A stretch of DNA of 64,000 nucleotides from Aselliscus stoliczkanus (GCA_033961575.1 CM066740.1:89883117-89947116), one strand, 5' to 3'. Shown: positions 10,596-26,490, counted from the stretch's first letter. The notes: generated by a model not told the origin, from the letters alone. Translations and numbers: made by a program.

Positions 10596-11030
10596 TTTTT
10601 GTTTTTTTAAAGATTTTATTGGGGATTCGGGGAAGGGGAACAGCGTTGGGGAATCGGGGAAGGGGAACAGACAAGTAGCTGTCTTTTTGTTCTTCAGTCT
10701 AGTTGCGGAGGACGTTGCTTCACTGGCCCATGTTGGTATCGCCATTGCGCTCTTCCCGGGTGAGGCAGATCGGTCGCCGGCCTCTGGATGGTCGCTCACC
10801 GCGGCTATTGGCCGCTCACGCTGGCTGCCGGCCACTCACTGTAGCCTATGGCAGCCCACTGCAGCAGGGGCTGCAGCCTACACCGTCGCCGGGGCTCGCA
10901 CAGCCCAGCTCCAGGTGGAGCTGTTGTTTGCTGAAGAGGGCAGTGTCACTGGCCCTCATATGTGGGATCTGAACCGGGGCCGCTGGCATCCCAAGCCAGC
11001 TCTTAACCACTGCACCACTCGGCCGGCCCC
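10596..11030 (-). mobile_element. Long tRNA-derived SINE (reverse, T+ form)
   Basis: On its own strand it ends CCCCAATAAAATCTTTAAAAA, giving a poly(A) signal followed by a TCTTT pol III-type stop. The target-site duplication AGGATAACAATTTT flanks it (10581 and 11031), so it is fairly young. Confidence 0.95.
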
Positions 11031-11149
11031 AGGATAACAATTTTTAATGCAAGCATAAAATTAGTCAGCTGCCTATATAGTTCAAGAAAATTTGTCATTC
11101 AGTTGCTATATAGTAAACAGTAAAAATATTCAAACAAGACTATTTTTCT

Positions 11150-12245
11150 TTACACTTAAACTATTTTTATTTTTAAAATTAAATTTATTGGAGTAACTTT
11201 GGTTAATAACATTATATAAATTTCAGGTGTATAACTTTATGACATCTGTCTAGTCTAGTGTGTGCTCACCACCCACAGTCTAGTCTCCTGTCACCCTCTA
11301 TGTGACCCTCTTTTATGTGACCCCCTTTACCCTCTTCATCCTTCCTGCATCTCTCTTCCCCTCTGGGAACCACCATACTGTTGTCTGTATCTATGAAGTT
11401 GATTCTATTTTTTTGTCTGTATTTTTGTTTGTTCATTTGTTGCTTTCTGTTTTATATCCTATCTATGAGTGGAATCATTCAGTTTTTGTCCTTTTCTGAC
11501 TTATTTCATTTAGCATGACACTTGCAAGATCCATCTACATTGTTGCAAATGGCAATATTTCATCTTTTTTATGGCTCAGAAGTATCCCATTGTATGTATG
11601 TACGACACCTTCTTTATCCATTCACCCACAGAAGGACACTAGGTTGTTTCCATGTCTTGGCTATTTTAAATAATGCTGCAGTGAACATGGGGGTGCAGAT
11701 AGCTTTCTGAATAAATGTTTTAAATTTTTTAGGTAGATACCCAGCCTCTCCAACACTTGTTATTTCTTGTCTTATTGATAACAGCATTCTCACAGGTGTG
11801 AGGTGGTATCTCATTGTGGTTTTGATTTGCATTTCCCTAATAGCTAGTGAAGTTGAGTATCTTTTCATGTATCTGTTGGCCGTTTGTATGTCTTCTTGGG
11901 GAGGATGTCTCTACAGGTCCTCTACCCATTTTTTTAACTGAATTTTTGTTGTTGTTGAGTTCTTTATATATTTTGGATATTAGCCCCTTATCAGAGCTAT
12001 TGTTTGAAAATATCTTCTCCCATTCAGTCAGTTGCCTTTTTGTTTTCTTGATGATTTCTTTTGCTGTGCAGAAGCTTTTGAGTTTGATGTAGTCCCATTC
12101 TTTTATTTTTGCTTTTACTTCGCTTGCCTTTGGGGTCAAGTTCACAAAAACTCCTCTAAGACCAAGGTCTATAAGTTTAGTGCCTGTTTTCTTCTACATA
12201 TCCTATTGTTTTGGGTCTTATATTCAAGTCTTCAGTCCATTAAAT
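11150..12245 (-). mobile_element. LINE-1 3' end: ORF2 C-terminus plus 3' UTR
   Basis: On the minus strand the translation contains [37 protein letters not shown] and [10 protein letters not shown], which are hallmarks of the L1 ORF2 C-terminal region. The frame is broken by stops, and no reverse transcriptase core is present. A 5'-truncated, dead copy. Confidence 0.85.
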
Positions 12246-12390
12246 TTTTTTTTTTTAATCTGAGCCATCCTGCCACCTGTTGACAGCTGTTGGCAGCTCA
12301 GCCCAGGCTGGGAATTGAACTGGCGATCATACTGCTCAGAGCTCACACTCTTGAGCGAGCTTTTAAGCAACTGAGCCACTCGGTGGGCCC
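12246..12390 (-). mobile_element. Type B tRNA-derived SINE (reverse)
   Basis: T run, CTGAGCCATCCTGCCACCTG, and end CTCGGTGGGCCC. It sits immediately beyond the PRKAG2 poly(A) region and adjoins the L1 copy. Confidence 0.85.
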
Positions 12391-12449
12391 TGCACGTGAA
12401 TTTTAATATATGCTGAAATGCATGGTTATTTTAAAGAACTTCTTTAACA

Positions 12450-13564
12450 AAATGGTAGATAGTAAGATTTATTTTAATTTTTCAATCTGAAAATAAAAAC
12501 AAACTCCAAAACAAAAAACCAAACTATACTCATATATACAGTGTCAACATTTTCAGAGCACTTACATTAGGAAACATTGTTTCTCTTCAACCGTATGACT
12601 ATACTGTATATGCCACACTAAGATTTACACAAACGATTGCATCAGCAGTCATACAGACACCATGATTTTACATTTCAGTACACAAGAAAAAAATAGACAT
12701 CTTCCCGGCACTTTGTTTCCTTAAACTGCTGTCTGTTCCCAGGCCAGCAGAGCAGGCTTCCACGCGTGCTTTTAGAAACTTCAGCTTTGAAATCCCAACA
12801 GCGGCTTTCTTAGAAGTCACATCCTTTCCAGATCCAAACTTAAATAATGAGAAATCTGCTACTTAAAAATAACAACCAATGGTTTATTCATGGGCATGGT
12901 GATGTTTACCCACCAAAAGATGTGTAAAAAAAAAAATTGCATGAAAGTAAAAATAAATAAAGCTGTTGTAAAGCAGTCTCATTTACACGATAGTTCAGAA
13001 CACTTAGACATAAAACTGTCATTAAAGTTTGAAAAAGTAATGATCTTCAAATTACAGCTGTTCAAGAAATCTAATGAAAACAAACTGATTTGGTAAAGGT
13101 TCAAAGACGTTCGCACTCCAGCATAGGGTCATTTCACACAAGTACACGCTCCCTCTGCGATGGGCAGTAGTGATGACATACCGCTGAGTTCTGACATAAG
13201 GCACTAGGTCTGAATATGCCATCCACTCACCTTATGTCACGTTACCTGTCACATACCAGTGAATTCTTTGAAATGAAGAATAATAAAACATTTCAGGATA
13301 CAGTGCACTTAAATGACATACAGCATTTGAAAACTTTCAGACAAAGGTCTGAAAACAGTCTTTTAATGCAAGCCCGAATCTTCAAACACCGTCTTTTTAT
13401 TTTTTTTATGCTTAGTTTCAGCATCACTGGAAAAAAATACCCATCACTAAACCCTGATATACGTTCTCAGCCACCTTCCTCTCTTCTATTGCGGGTTCAT
13501 GAGGCAAAGCGTGACCCAGAATCTTTGTTCAAGTTCTCCTCCAAGGGCTTGTCCATCACAGCAG
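12450..13564 (-). other. PRKAG2: PRKAG2 3' untranslated region
   Basis: This is the sequence downstream of the TGA at 13567-13565 on the gene strand. About 1.1 kb of repeat-free sequence ends near an AATAAA at 12473-12468. Other AATAAA hexamers on the gene strand lie at 12888-12883 and 13401-13396 and could give shorter ends. The limit is inferred from the distal signal and the start of SINE/L1 sequence beyond it. Confidence 0.65.
12468..12473 (-). terminator. Candidate distal PRKAG2 poly(A) signal AATAAA
   Basis: TTTATT on the plus strand reads AATAAA toward the gene end, in an AT-rich setting, with cleavage expected 10-30 nt further on (about 12440-12458). It was chosen because mobile elements begin just beyond. 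Confidence 0.55.
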
Positions 13565-13596
13565 TCATTCCGCTTCCGGCTCCTTTTGTTTGGCAC
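13565..13596 (-). CDS. PRKAG2: PRKAG2 last coding exon (exon 16)
   Basis: After the CTGACAG acceptor, the exon continues the split glycine codon and reads (G)AKQKEPEAE then TGA. These are the last residues (about 560-569 on the human gamma-2a count). The tail differs from the human ending as I remember it (KETETE) at two threonines. It lies beyond CBS4, so the change is unlikely to affect nucleotide binding. Confidence 0.95.
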
Positions 13597-16010
<2,414 letters not shown>

Positions 16011-16754
16011 TCAATACAAAGTTTTAAAATGGATAATCAGAAAAAGCTATCTTTCATACACTGTAGAATGAATCCATCCCACAAATGACAGAACGTAACA
16101 GCATATAGAAAACCCTATAAAGATTTTCAGCTCTAATGTTGAAATAATGCTGATTTGCTTGACTACTTTTAAGAAAAACTAGCCAGCCTTGTCCTGGTTA
16201 AGTTTTCAAATTTCAAATATTAGTGTATGAAAGATACAACTCAAAACATGAAGTACAATGTAGCTATAATATTCTCTTAAACAGTTTTAATTTTTTAAAG
16301 TATCTGTTTCTGATAAGTACCACACAGTTTTACATGGGGTGGGGGGTGGGGGGGGGAAGAAGTCCAAATGAGCACTGAAACTAACAGGTCACTGCCCTTA
16401 CAATGTTTATTTTTTAATTGTGTCTTTTCTCTGTGAAGTTCATATATTAATAAAGGATAAATGAAGGATAAATGAACCATAATAAAGTGAAATGGATTAT
16501 ATTCACATCTCTTTACTGGAAAGTCTTTTATAAATGAGTGGGGCATGTTTTGAGGTATTATGGTAACAGAGCATCCTTAAGGCAGCATAGGAATGAGAAA
16601 GCATCAGCCTTCTTGGGTTTAAAGCTTTAGAACTCATTTCCGATCCATTACCTTGGAGAGCCTCTTCTCCATATTGAACAGTTTAAAAAGCCCCTGCCCT
16701 CGCTAGTACACAATGGGGGCCCATAGGAAGGAGATGGAAAGAGGGGGAAATTGT

Positions 16755-17830
16755 TTTTATATTTTGTCTTTTTTTTTCACCGAGCCCCCAACGCCTCTCC
16801 CCTTTGGCGACTATCAGCTTGTTCTTTATAAGTCTGTTTCTATTTAGTGTAGTCATTTGTTTTGTTTTTTTCAGATTCCACATACAAGTAAAATCATATG
16901 GTATTTATGTTTCTCTGATTTATTTCACTTAGCATAATACTGTCTAAATCCATCCATGTTGTAGCAAATAGCAAGATTTCAATTTTTTTCATTCTTTTTT
17001 TATTGCTGAATATTCCATAGTCTGTATGTGCCACATCTTTAGCCATTCATCTACTGATGGACCCTCAGGTGGCTTCCATATTGTGGCTATTGTAAATAAT
17101 GCTGCAATGAACATGGGGGTGCATGTATCTTTTCAAATTAGTGTTTTGGATTTCTTTGGATAAATGCCCAGATGTGAAATTGCTGGGTCATAAAGTAGTT
17201 CTAATTTTAATTTTTTTGAGGAACCCCTATACTGTTTTCCATAGTGGTTATGCCGATTTGCAATCCCACCAACAATGCACAAAGGTTCCCTTTTCTCCAC
17301 ATCCTCACCAACATTTGCTGATATTTTGATGATGGCCATTCCGAGAGATGTGAGGTGGTATCTCATTGTAGTTTTATTTACATTTCTCTAATGATTAGTG
17401 ACGTTGAACATCTTTTTGTATGTCTATTGACCATCTGTATGTCCTCTTTGGAGAAATGTCTATTTAGGTCCTCTGCCCATTTTTTAATTGGATTGTTTGG
17501 TTTTTTTTTTTAGTGTTAAGTTGTATGAGTTCTTTATCAATTTTGGATATTAACCCATTATTGGATGTATTATTGGCGAATATGTTTTCCCATTCAGGTT
17601 GTCTTTTCATTTTGTTGGGTGGTTTCCTTTGCTGTGCAGAGCTTTTTAGTTTGATGTGGTCCCATTTATTTTTTTCTTTTGACAACTGCACTTGCCCAAG
17701 GAGACAAAAAAAAAAAAAAGATTGCTAAGACCAATGTCAAAGAGTTTACTGCCTATGATTTCTTCTAGAGTTTCATGGTTTCCAGCCTTAAATTTAAGTC
17801 CTTAACCTTTGTAGTGGCTTTTTAAATGAC
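16755..17830 (-). mobile_element. LINE-1 3' end: ORF2 C-terminus plus 3' UTR
   Basis: The minus-strand translation includes KNKWDHIKLKS, WENIFANNTSNNGLISKIDK and MRYHLTS, matching the L1 ORF2 C-terminus. The 3' UTR follows at lower coordinates. Frames are broken, so the copy is inactive. Confidence 0.85.
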
Positions 17831-17859
17831 TGAATTGCTCTATTTATTATTTGTCTATA

Positions 17860-19345
17860 CCTGTGAGATGTTTTTCCTTTTTCCTATTTTCTTATTTCTG
17901 CTTATGGACTTTCCTTTTCTGCTAAAAAAAAGACACTTTAATATTTTTGGTATAGGTAATGAACTCCTGTAGTTTTTGCTTGTCCAAGCAAACTATCTCC
18001 TTCCATTCTGAATGATAACCTTGCCGGGTAACTTCTTCTGGGTTGTACGTTCCTTTCTTTCGGCTCTTTAAAGACGGCCTAACACCCCTTTCTGGCCCCT
18101 GAAGTTGCTGCTGAGAAATCAGCTGACAGCCTCATGGGGTTTCCTTTGTATGTAACCAGTTGTTTTCCTCTTGCTGCCTTAAAAACTGTCTCTTTATTTT
18201 GAACGTTTGCCATTTTAATTACAGTATGTATTGGTGTAGATCTTTGAGTTCATCTTATTTGGAAAACTGTGCTTCCTGGACTGGGATGTCTGTCTCCTTT
18301 CCTAGGTTAAGAAAATTTTCAGCCATTATTTCTTCAAATAAAGTTTCTGGACCTTTCTCTTTCTTCTTCTGGGATCCCTGAGATGTGAATGTTTGTAAGC
18401 TTGATGTTGTTCCAGAGGTTCCTTGAATTATCCTCATTTTTAAAAATTCTGTTTTCTTTTCGCTGTTCTGACTGCTTGCTTCCACTAGTCCGTCTTCCAC
18501 TAGTCCGCTGTTCTTCGGTATTGGCTAGTCTGCTGCTGAGTTCCAGTATTTGTTTCATTTCAGGTAGTGTATTCTTTAGTTCTGCTTAGTTCTTTATTAC
18601 ACTAATTCTTTGTTGACATTCTTCCCTTTCGCTCTCATGTTTGGGGAACATCCTTATGACGGTTTCTTTGAATTCTTTATCAAGCAAATGATTTATCTTC
18701 ATTTCTTAGGGTATTTTTTCCCCCCTTGGGAATTTTTCTTCTTTCTTCATTTCAGACATTCTGTCTTTTCATTTTGTTTGACTTTCTATGTTAGTTTATA
18801 TGAATAAGACAAAAAAGCTCTCTCAGTCTTAAAAAAGTGGCCTGCGTGGAGGCAACCTCCGTGTGGGCTGTGTGCGGCCGGGGGCTCCGGCAAGCTGGCA
18901 GGAGCCAGGTGGGCCGTTACGGCACGGGGGGCCCGGCAGCCAGGCCGGCGCAGCTCTGGGCAGGGGACCGGGGCTGTGGTGACGCCCTGTTGATCCTGCT
19001 TGCTCCCTTTCCTCAGAGCCAAATGGCTCTGGGCAGCGTGGCTGGGAACGCGCTGCGGTGACCCTGCAGGTAGGCCAGAGCGCCGGATGGAGCTCCTGCC
19101 TGCCCTATCGAGGAGAGGGGGACACCGCCGGGCGCTCACTGGCACTTCGGGACGGCTCCTGCAGTGGCCCCGCCTTCTCTGCTCCGCCCCTTTCCTTCGT
19201 CTGCCGTTCAGAAGCTGTTCAATCAGCCCTCAGTTGGTACTCAGGAGTAACTGCTCTATGCAGAGGTGTATATTTCAGTGCTCGTTGGAGGGGGCGAGTT
19301 CAGCAGCCTCTTACACTGCGGCCATCTTGGACCTCTCTGTATTTT
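17860..19345 (-). mobile_element. LINE-1 5' UTR and ORF1 fragment
   Basis: Minus-strand frames carry NLWNNIKLTNIHISGIPEEE and LFEEIMAENFLNLGKETDIP, clear L1 ORF1p signatures. A GC-rich 5' UTR-like region at 18840-19345 ends with TCCAAGATGGCCGC, the usual L1 5' start. It has the same orientation as the ORF2 C-terminal piece just downstream, with the bulk of ORF2 missing between them. Confidence 0.75.
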
Positions 19346-19418
19346 GTCTGTAATGATACTGTGCTGATGATGCTTTTCACATTATCGCTTGCTTTAGGTT
19401 AAAAAAAAAAAATCACTT

Positions 19419-19850
19419 GGGCCGGCCGAGTGGCGCAGTGGTTAAAAGCTGGTTTGGGATGCCAGCGGCCCCGGTTCGGATCCCACATAGGAGGGCCAGT
19501 GACATTGCCCTCTACAGCTAACAACAGCTCCACCTGGAGCTGGGCTGTGCGAGCCCCAGCGATGGTGTGGGCTGCAGCCCCTGCTGCAGTGGGCTGCCAT
19601 AGGCTACAGTGAGCGGCTGGCAGCCAGCGTGAGCTGCCAATAGCCATGGTGAGTGACCATCCAGAGGCCAGCGACAGATCTGCCTCAACTAGGAAGAATG
19701 CAATGACGATACCAACATGGGCCAGTGAAGCAATGTCCTCGGCAACTAGACGGAAGAACAAAAGGACAGCAACTTGTCTGTTCCCCTTCCCTGATTCCCC
19801 AATGCTGTTCCCTTCCCCCATTTCCCCAATAAAGTCTTTAAAAAAAAAAA
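19419..19850 (+). mobile_element. Long tRNA-derived SINE (forward, T+ form)
   Basis: A full-length forward copy, useful as reference. Head GGGCCGGCCGAGTGGCGCAG, body to CCCCAATAAAGTCTTT, then an A tail. Both flanks carry an A run followed by ATCACTT as the target duplication. Confidence 0.95.
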
Positions 19851-20586
19851 ATCACTTTTTTATTCTCCCTGATGGTAACACATGCTCACATGAGAGCCCA
19901 GGAACAGGGAGGGACTTGGGCACACCAGAGCCTTGTCACCGAGAAACAGCCACTGGCAATGCTGAGGTGCCTGTCTTTCTGGCCGCTTTTCTGTGTATGC
20001 GCACGTGTATTAACACAAAGAGGTTCTAGTGAAACACATTAAATCTGTGACAGCTGACGCTGCGGGAGTCACGTCAGAAGAGGATGGGGCAGGGAGGGAG
20101 TCTAACATACACGGTAAACAGGGTGGGGTTTCTATCATGATGACGCCTGAGATGGAGCCCACACCCTGACGCAACACACTACTTCACATAGAACTTTCAG
20201 AAAGCCCGTTATTACCCTAAAAAATCGTCAGGTACTTTTCTCCTTGGACTGTATCTTGCATTTCTAACAAACAGCATCCAAGCAGACTCATCGTTATGAA
20301 TTGCTTTGCCTAATTAGGAGGTGTTCCAGAAGGAACACGGCTGCATCCTTTAGTCCTCAAGAGTGATGAGCGGAATAATACCCCTCTCCTGTCCAACAAG
20401 AAGGAAAAAAATGACTTGGGGAATGGGGATTCTGAATTAGATATGCTATGCAATTATCTCATGCATCTTTTATTTAGAGTGTTAGGTAAAATATACTGAA
20501 AACTCCAGCAGGCAGTAAGACTAATAGGACACGAGTGCCGAGGGTCAGTAGATGAAGTTACTGGACATTTACCATTTATCTGAATC

Positions 20587-20588
<2 letters not shown>

Positions 20589-20654
<66 letters not shown>

Positions 20655-20657
20655 CTT
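20589..20657 (+). repeat. (GA)n microsatellite
   Basis: About 33 GA units with one AA interruption. It is directly followed by a SINE inserted at its 3' edge. Confidence 0.97.
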
Positions 20658-20762
20658 TTTTTTTTTTTGAGGGCAGTGCCACTGGCCCTCATATATGGAA
20701 CCCAAACCCGGGCCGCTGGCCTCCCAAGCCCGCTCCCAACCACCGCGCCCCCCGGCAGGCCC
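20656..20762 (-). mobile_element. Short tRNA-derived SINE inserted in the GA microsatellite (reverse)
   Basis: T run, GAGGGCAGTGCCACTGGCCC, reverse head ending CGGCAGGCCC. The sequence GAGAGAGAGACTT lies on both sides (left ending at 20657, right 20763-20775), a 13 bp target duplication. Confidence 0.95.
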
Positions 20763-20784
20763 GAGAGAGAGACTTGTAACTTTA

Positions 20785-22052
<1,268 letters not shown>

Positions 22053-22090
22053 AATTACATCAAATTTGGAATAAATATCTACAACTTTTC
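22053..22090 (-). CDS. PRKAG2: PRKAG2 exon 13 (38 bp microexon-size, CBS3)
   Basis: Acceptor TTTTTAG, donor ATT|GTAAGT; 38 bp completing the split Gly and reading KVVDIYSKFDVI. It carries the CBS3 ribose-binding Asp (KFD, about residue 477). Skipping it would shift the frame. The exon is too short to show as an open frame of its own. Confidence 0.96.
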
Positions 22091-22745
<655 letters not shown>

Positions 22746-25461
22746 CTAAACGGGAGGACAGACACAAATGCTGGAGAGCCCACACCGACCTTTCCACGTC
22801 CACATGTCCACACTTGAATGAAAAACTATGTGCAACAAGTTAAAGTTTAGTCTTTCCTAACAAGCTACCTGGATGTCTGAATATGAAAACGTTACATAGA
22901 AGAATTCTCTTTTGTTCAAACCAGTTTATGTCTGTTATATTTAACTACTCAGTAATATGTTGCAAAGCTCTAACACTGTAACATTTTTCCCTTTTCTTCA
23001 CCTACTCAAAAAGAGGACAGAAAGGAACAACAGGTCTACTTGGAAATTAAGACCCAGAACTCATCGAGAAGCCTTTATTCTTAATTATTCATGTTAAATT
23101 ACTGGTCTTGTGGCTCATCATTAGGCAATATTTTTTAGGAACCCACACACTTCCCACCCAAGTGTTTGATGGTGGCTGCCTGAGCTGCTAAGCTAGTCCT
23201 CACACCATCCCACCTCCACATCCTGAATTCTCCTTTGGAGGGCTCCCATTTTTCTCTACTAGGAATAAAGGACAAGCGAACTGAACAATGAAAAGAACCT
23301 TTAAAAGTTAACTTTTTTTTCCCCTATGGCCTGTTTTAAAGGAGGAGGGAGAAATTAGAAGACAGAAGTCTAGGATCATGTTTGACTAAAACAAAATAAG
23401 GTCTATGGTTTCAAAAATCCACCTTTTATAAAGGGTATAGTTGATTCCATCCTCCTGGTATACCTTATAATTATCAGGAAAAGATGAACAATTAGAAGAA
23501 ACAAAATGTTCAAGTCAAAGAGCTCATTAACATTCAAATCATGAGACTCCTAGAAATTTAGAGAAAAAGAAAGAGACCTATTAGGTCACCGGGGCCATCT
23601 CGGTACAGGATAACCCATTTCCTGCTGTATGCTGAGGCTCACTGTCACATATCTCCAAGGGTAATGCTACATTTTCTCAGAAAATGACTTCACAATCCAG
23701 TAAAATATCAGGTTGAAATTTCTTTAAAATTCTGTGTTTTTATCTGAAAACCTCTAGCTGCATATTCTAATTACCATGTTGGCCCAAATATAAGACAGTA
23801 CCGGCACAGGCCACCTCCTTGGCTTTTTATAGGAGGGAAAAATACCCAAGGCCTGTCTCAAACTGTCTCTCCTCTTGTGTAGCAGTGTGGTGTGGAAATA
23901 GTCTGGAAACCTGGGCTGGAAACTTAGTGCCTGGGAGACTTGGGGTGTGTTTAGCTCTCTGAGCCAGGCGCCTCTGCACAGAGATCTAACACGCCGGCTG
24001 GCAGGACTGCTGGCAGGGCTGCTGCTCAGACGCTGCACCACCACCAGGGGTGACATGGCAGTTACTCAACTTCGCTTAGTCTCATCACTTATAAAATGGA
24101 TTAATAAAAATACCTACCTGAGAGAGTGGTGGTGAGTTTTAGACTTACCACGAGAAGTGCCTAGGACAGTGTTTGACTTACTGTAAATGCTCAGTAGTAT
24201 TGGGCTCTCATTATTAATATTATTTTACAGTGATGACTCTAAGGGGTAACTGCGGTAAGAGCCCAGTCCCGCCCCAGGCATTAATGAAACCTCAAGACTG
24301 AGGCGACTGCATTTGCAGCCCACAGCAGACCAAGCGCCTTGCGTGACAGATGTGAAGTCTGACCAACGATATCAATATGTCCCTAATTCTTCTTTTCTAG
24401 ACTGCCCCTTTACCAAACTTCATGCTTTTCTGAAAATAACTCTTCTGCTTCCTATCTTCTTAGCATTTATTTATACATGAAGAGTGTTATTTTTACACAT
24501 AGACTATTATAATATAGGACTCTTTGATGGACAGGTTATTTCTCCCAATAACTAAGCCCTCTGAGAGTCTGTCCAATGGAAGCGGGCGATGGTCTAGGAC
24601 AAGGAGCTCTGGCCGCTTACATCACCAGGATGCTAGTCTATTTATCTGAAGCTGTGGAGAAGGACATGGGAACTAATTGGATATCGACTTTTAGTGTCCA
24701 TTAAATTGTTTTTCCAAAAAAAGACTCTCCAAATGATCTCTTCTGAACCATGAATGAAGACTCCTACTGGTTCTAGTTGGCTAATTACTTATAACCTCAA
24801 ATTGGGTGCATGTAATTAAAAGGAAAAAATTAAAGCCCTCTTGTAAACATTCTGGTCCTTTTTTTTAATACAATGCCGATCAAAGGGGTTCTAAATTTTG
24901 GATGATTATGAAGCTATCTCATTTCAAATGCAGTTGAGACAACCTACAGAAAATATAGCCCTAATTTGGACCAACATGGTAGTCTCTGGCCAAAATTTTA
25001 TTTGCTTTGGGCTTTCCTCTTACTGCTACAGTTAATTAAGAAGTTAATTCTGGGGAACAGTACTTTTTGAATATATGTTTCCAAAACCATGATACCCATA
25101 AAGCATCATGAGGAATTTGCTATAAATATTGGGCTCAATTTTTCTTGTATAGCAGTTCCATAATTAGAGTGACCTGCAAATTGCTTTATTTCCCCTATTT
25201 TAGGTGAGAAAAAATTCTAATTTAAAGAGAGAATTCCATGTGTTTTTTTTATAACTTTGATACTTGCGATGAAAGGTGATTGCTTTTTAATTGGAATCAG
25301 CTTTGAGAATGTACAATTCAAAAGTAGTTAAGAAACTGAAGTTTAGAAGTGGAGACTCAAAACTCATCATTTCTTCTACTGAGGGAAACAGGAGCCAATT
25401 TACTTGAAGGAAATTAAAGTAGGTGCAACCCGTGTCTTTGGAAACACTGAAAACTACTTAC
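22746..25461 (-). other. PRKAG2: PRKAG2 intron 11
   Basis: GT-AG intron of 2.7 kb. A MIR-like segment lies at about 23880-24235. The rest has no exon or nameable repeat that I can see. Confidence 0.88.
23880..24235 (+). mobile_element. MIR-like ancient SINE
   Basis: The order of blocks fits MIR: CTCATCACTTATAAAATGGA, TACCTACCTGAGAGAG, then AGTGCCTAGGACAGTG and AAATGCTCAGTAGT. Strongly diverged. Confidence 0.6.
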
Positions 25462-25588
25462 AAAAAGCTGGAGAAACTTGAGGATTCTTTTGTGGGTAAG
25501 TATGTAAAGTGCATTCCCACTGAGAGGATCAATAACTGGCAATCTGTGGATTTTATTTTTGATCAACGAGTATACAGCATCGAAGAGG
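25462..25588 (-). CDS. PRKAG2: PRKAG2 exon 11 (CBS2)
   Basis: Acceptor CCCGCAG, donor TTT|GTAAGT; 127 bp. It reads (S)[19 protein letters not shown], then [17 protein letters not shown] and KFLQLF. It holds most of CBS2. THKR has Arg where the other repeats have the ribose-binding Asp, the reason site 2 stays empty in AMPK. Human disease positions H383, R384 and T400 are wild type here. DPLSG replaces DPISG. The plus-strand frame over it (25423-25662) is a shadow. Confidence 0.98.
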
Positions 25589-26140
25589 CTGCGGGAAAAG
25601 CCGGTAAGGTTGTTAGGAGGCTTCAGGGAAAGAGGGAAAACTCTGGACCACCCCTGCTTTAAAAGCATTTGCAGCATTTTTATATGACAATAATAAAGGT
25701 TGGTTGACTTAACACAGTGTTTCGGAAAAGTTTTAAATTGGAGATCTCAGTAAATTTTCCTGAGTTGTTTCCGCCATCTGTGTCAATTGAATCTCACATA
25801 CAAGTGTGGGCTACAAACCTTTGGCAGTTTTTTAGTAGTGCGTTTAATGCTTTTAGTTGAGAAATGACCAAAGCTATCCTCGGGGAAAGCTAGCGGAAGC
25901 CCCCACAAGCTAGTGGGGGACTGGCCGCTTCCCTGCTCGGCCAGCCCACTTCTGGGCGCTCTGGCCTCTCCTGTGACCGCCAACCAGGGGGCGTGCTGGG
26001 TGTATCTGTCTCTTGGGACTTGGAGATAAAATAAGAAAAAGCAGGATTTCGCTAGTGCTCCTGTTTTAAGAACGCTTCGAGACAACTCTGGGAATGTACG
26101 AGAGCTGCCCAGAAGGCCTGGATCAAAATGTATGTCTGTT

Positions 26141-26228
26141 GGGCCGGCCGAGTGGCGTGGTGGTTGAGCACTGGCTTGGGAGGCCAGCGGCCCCGGTTCA
26201 GGTCCCACATGTGAGGGCCAGTGACACT

Positions 26229-26262
<34 letters not shown>
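26141..26262 (+). mobile_element. Short tRNA-derived SINE (forward)
   Basis: Complete head, ACTGCCCTC end and an A tail of about 28. The target duplication GTATGTCTG flanks it. Confidence 0.95.
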
Positions 26263-26265
<3 letters not shown>

Positions 26266-26329
26266 TGTCTGCTAGAAGACTCCTGAGAAGGGCCCATTCC
26301 TCTGACCGCGTCTGGACCACTGTCTAAGG

Positions 26330-26490
26330 GCCTGATTTTTCACTTCAGTTGATGTCAGAACCTCTGGGGAGTTGTCTTACTGCACATTCCCAGGCACTGT
26401 CCTCTAAAGGCTGATTTAATAGGTCAGGGAAGAGCCAGGAATCTGCAGTATTAACAAGCTCCCTAGATGGTTTCTGCTGCGGGGATCTGG
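26330..26490 (+). mobile_element. MER20-like DNA transposon fragment
   Basis: Contains CTCTGGGGAGTTGT, GCTGATTTAATAGGTCAGGG and ATCTGCAGTATTAACAAGCT, in the order typical of MER20-type hAT elements. Family call from memory. Confidence 0.5.

Noticed and set aside
11150..12245. Considered whether the L1 copy could be active.
   Set aside because: Only the ORF2 C-terminal end is present and its frame is interrupted.
25423..25662. Plus-strand 79-codon frame at exon 11.
   Set aside because: Pure antisense shadow of PRKAG2 exon 11.
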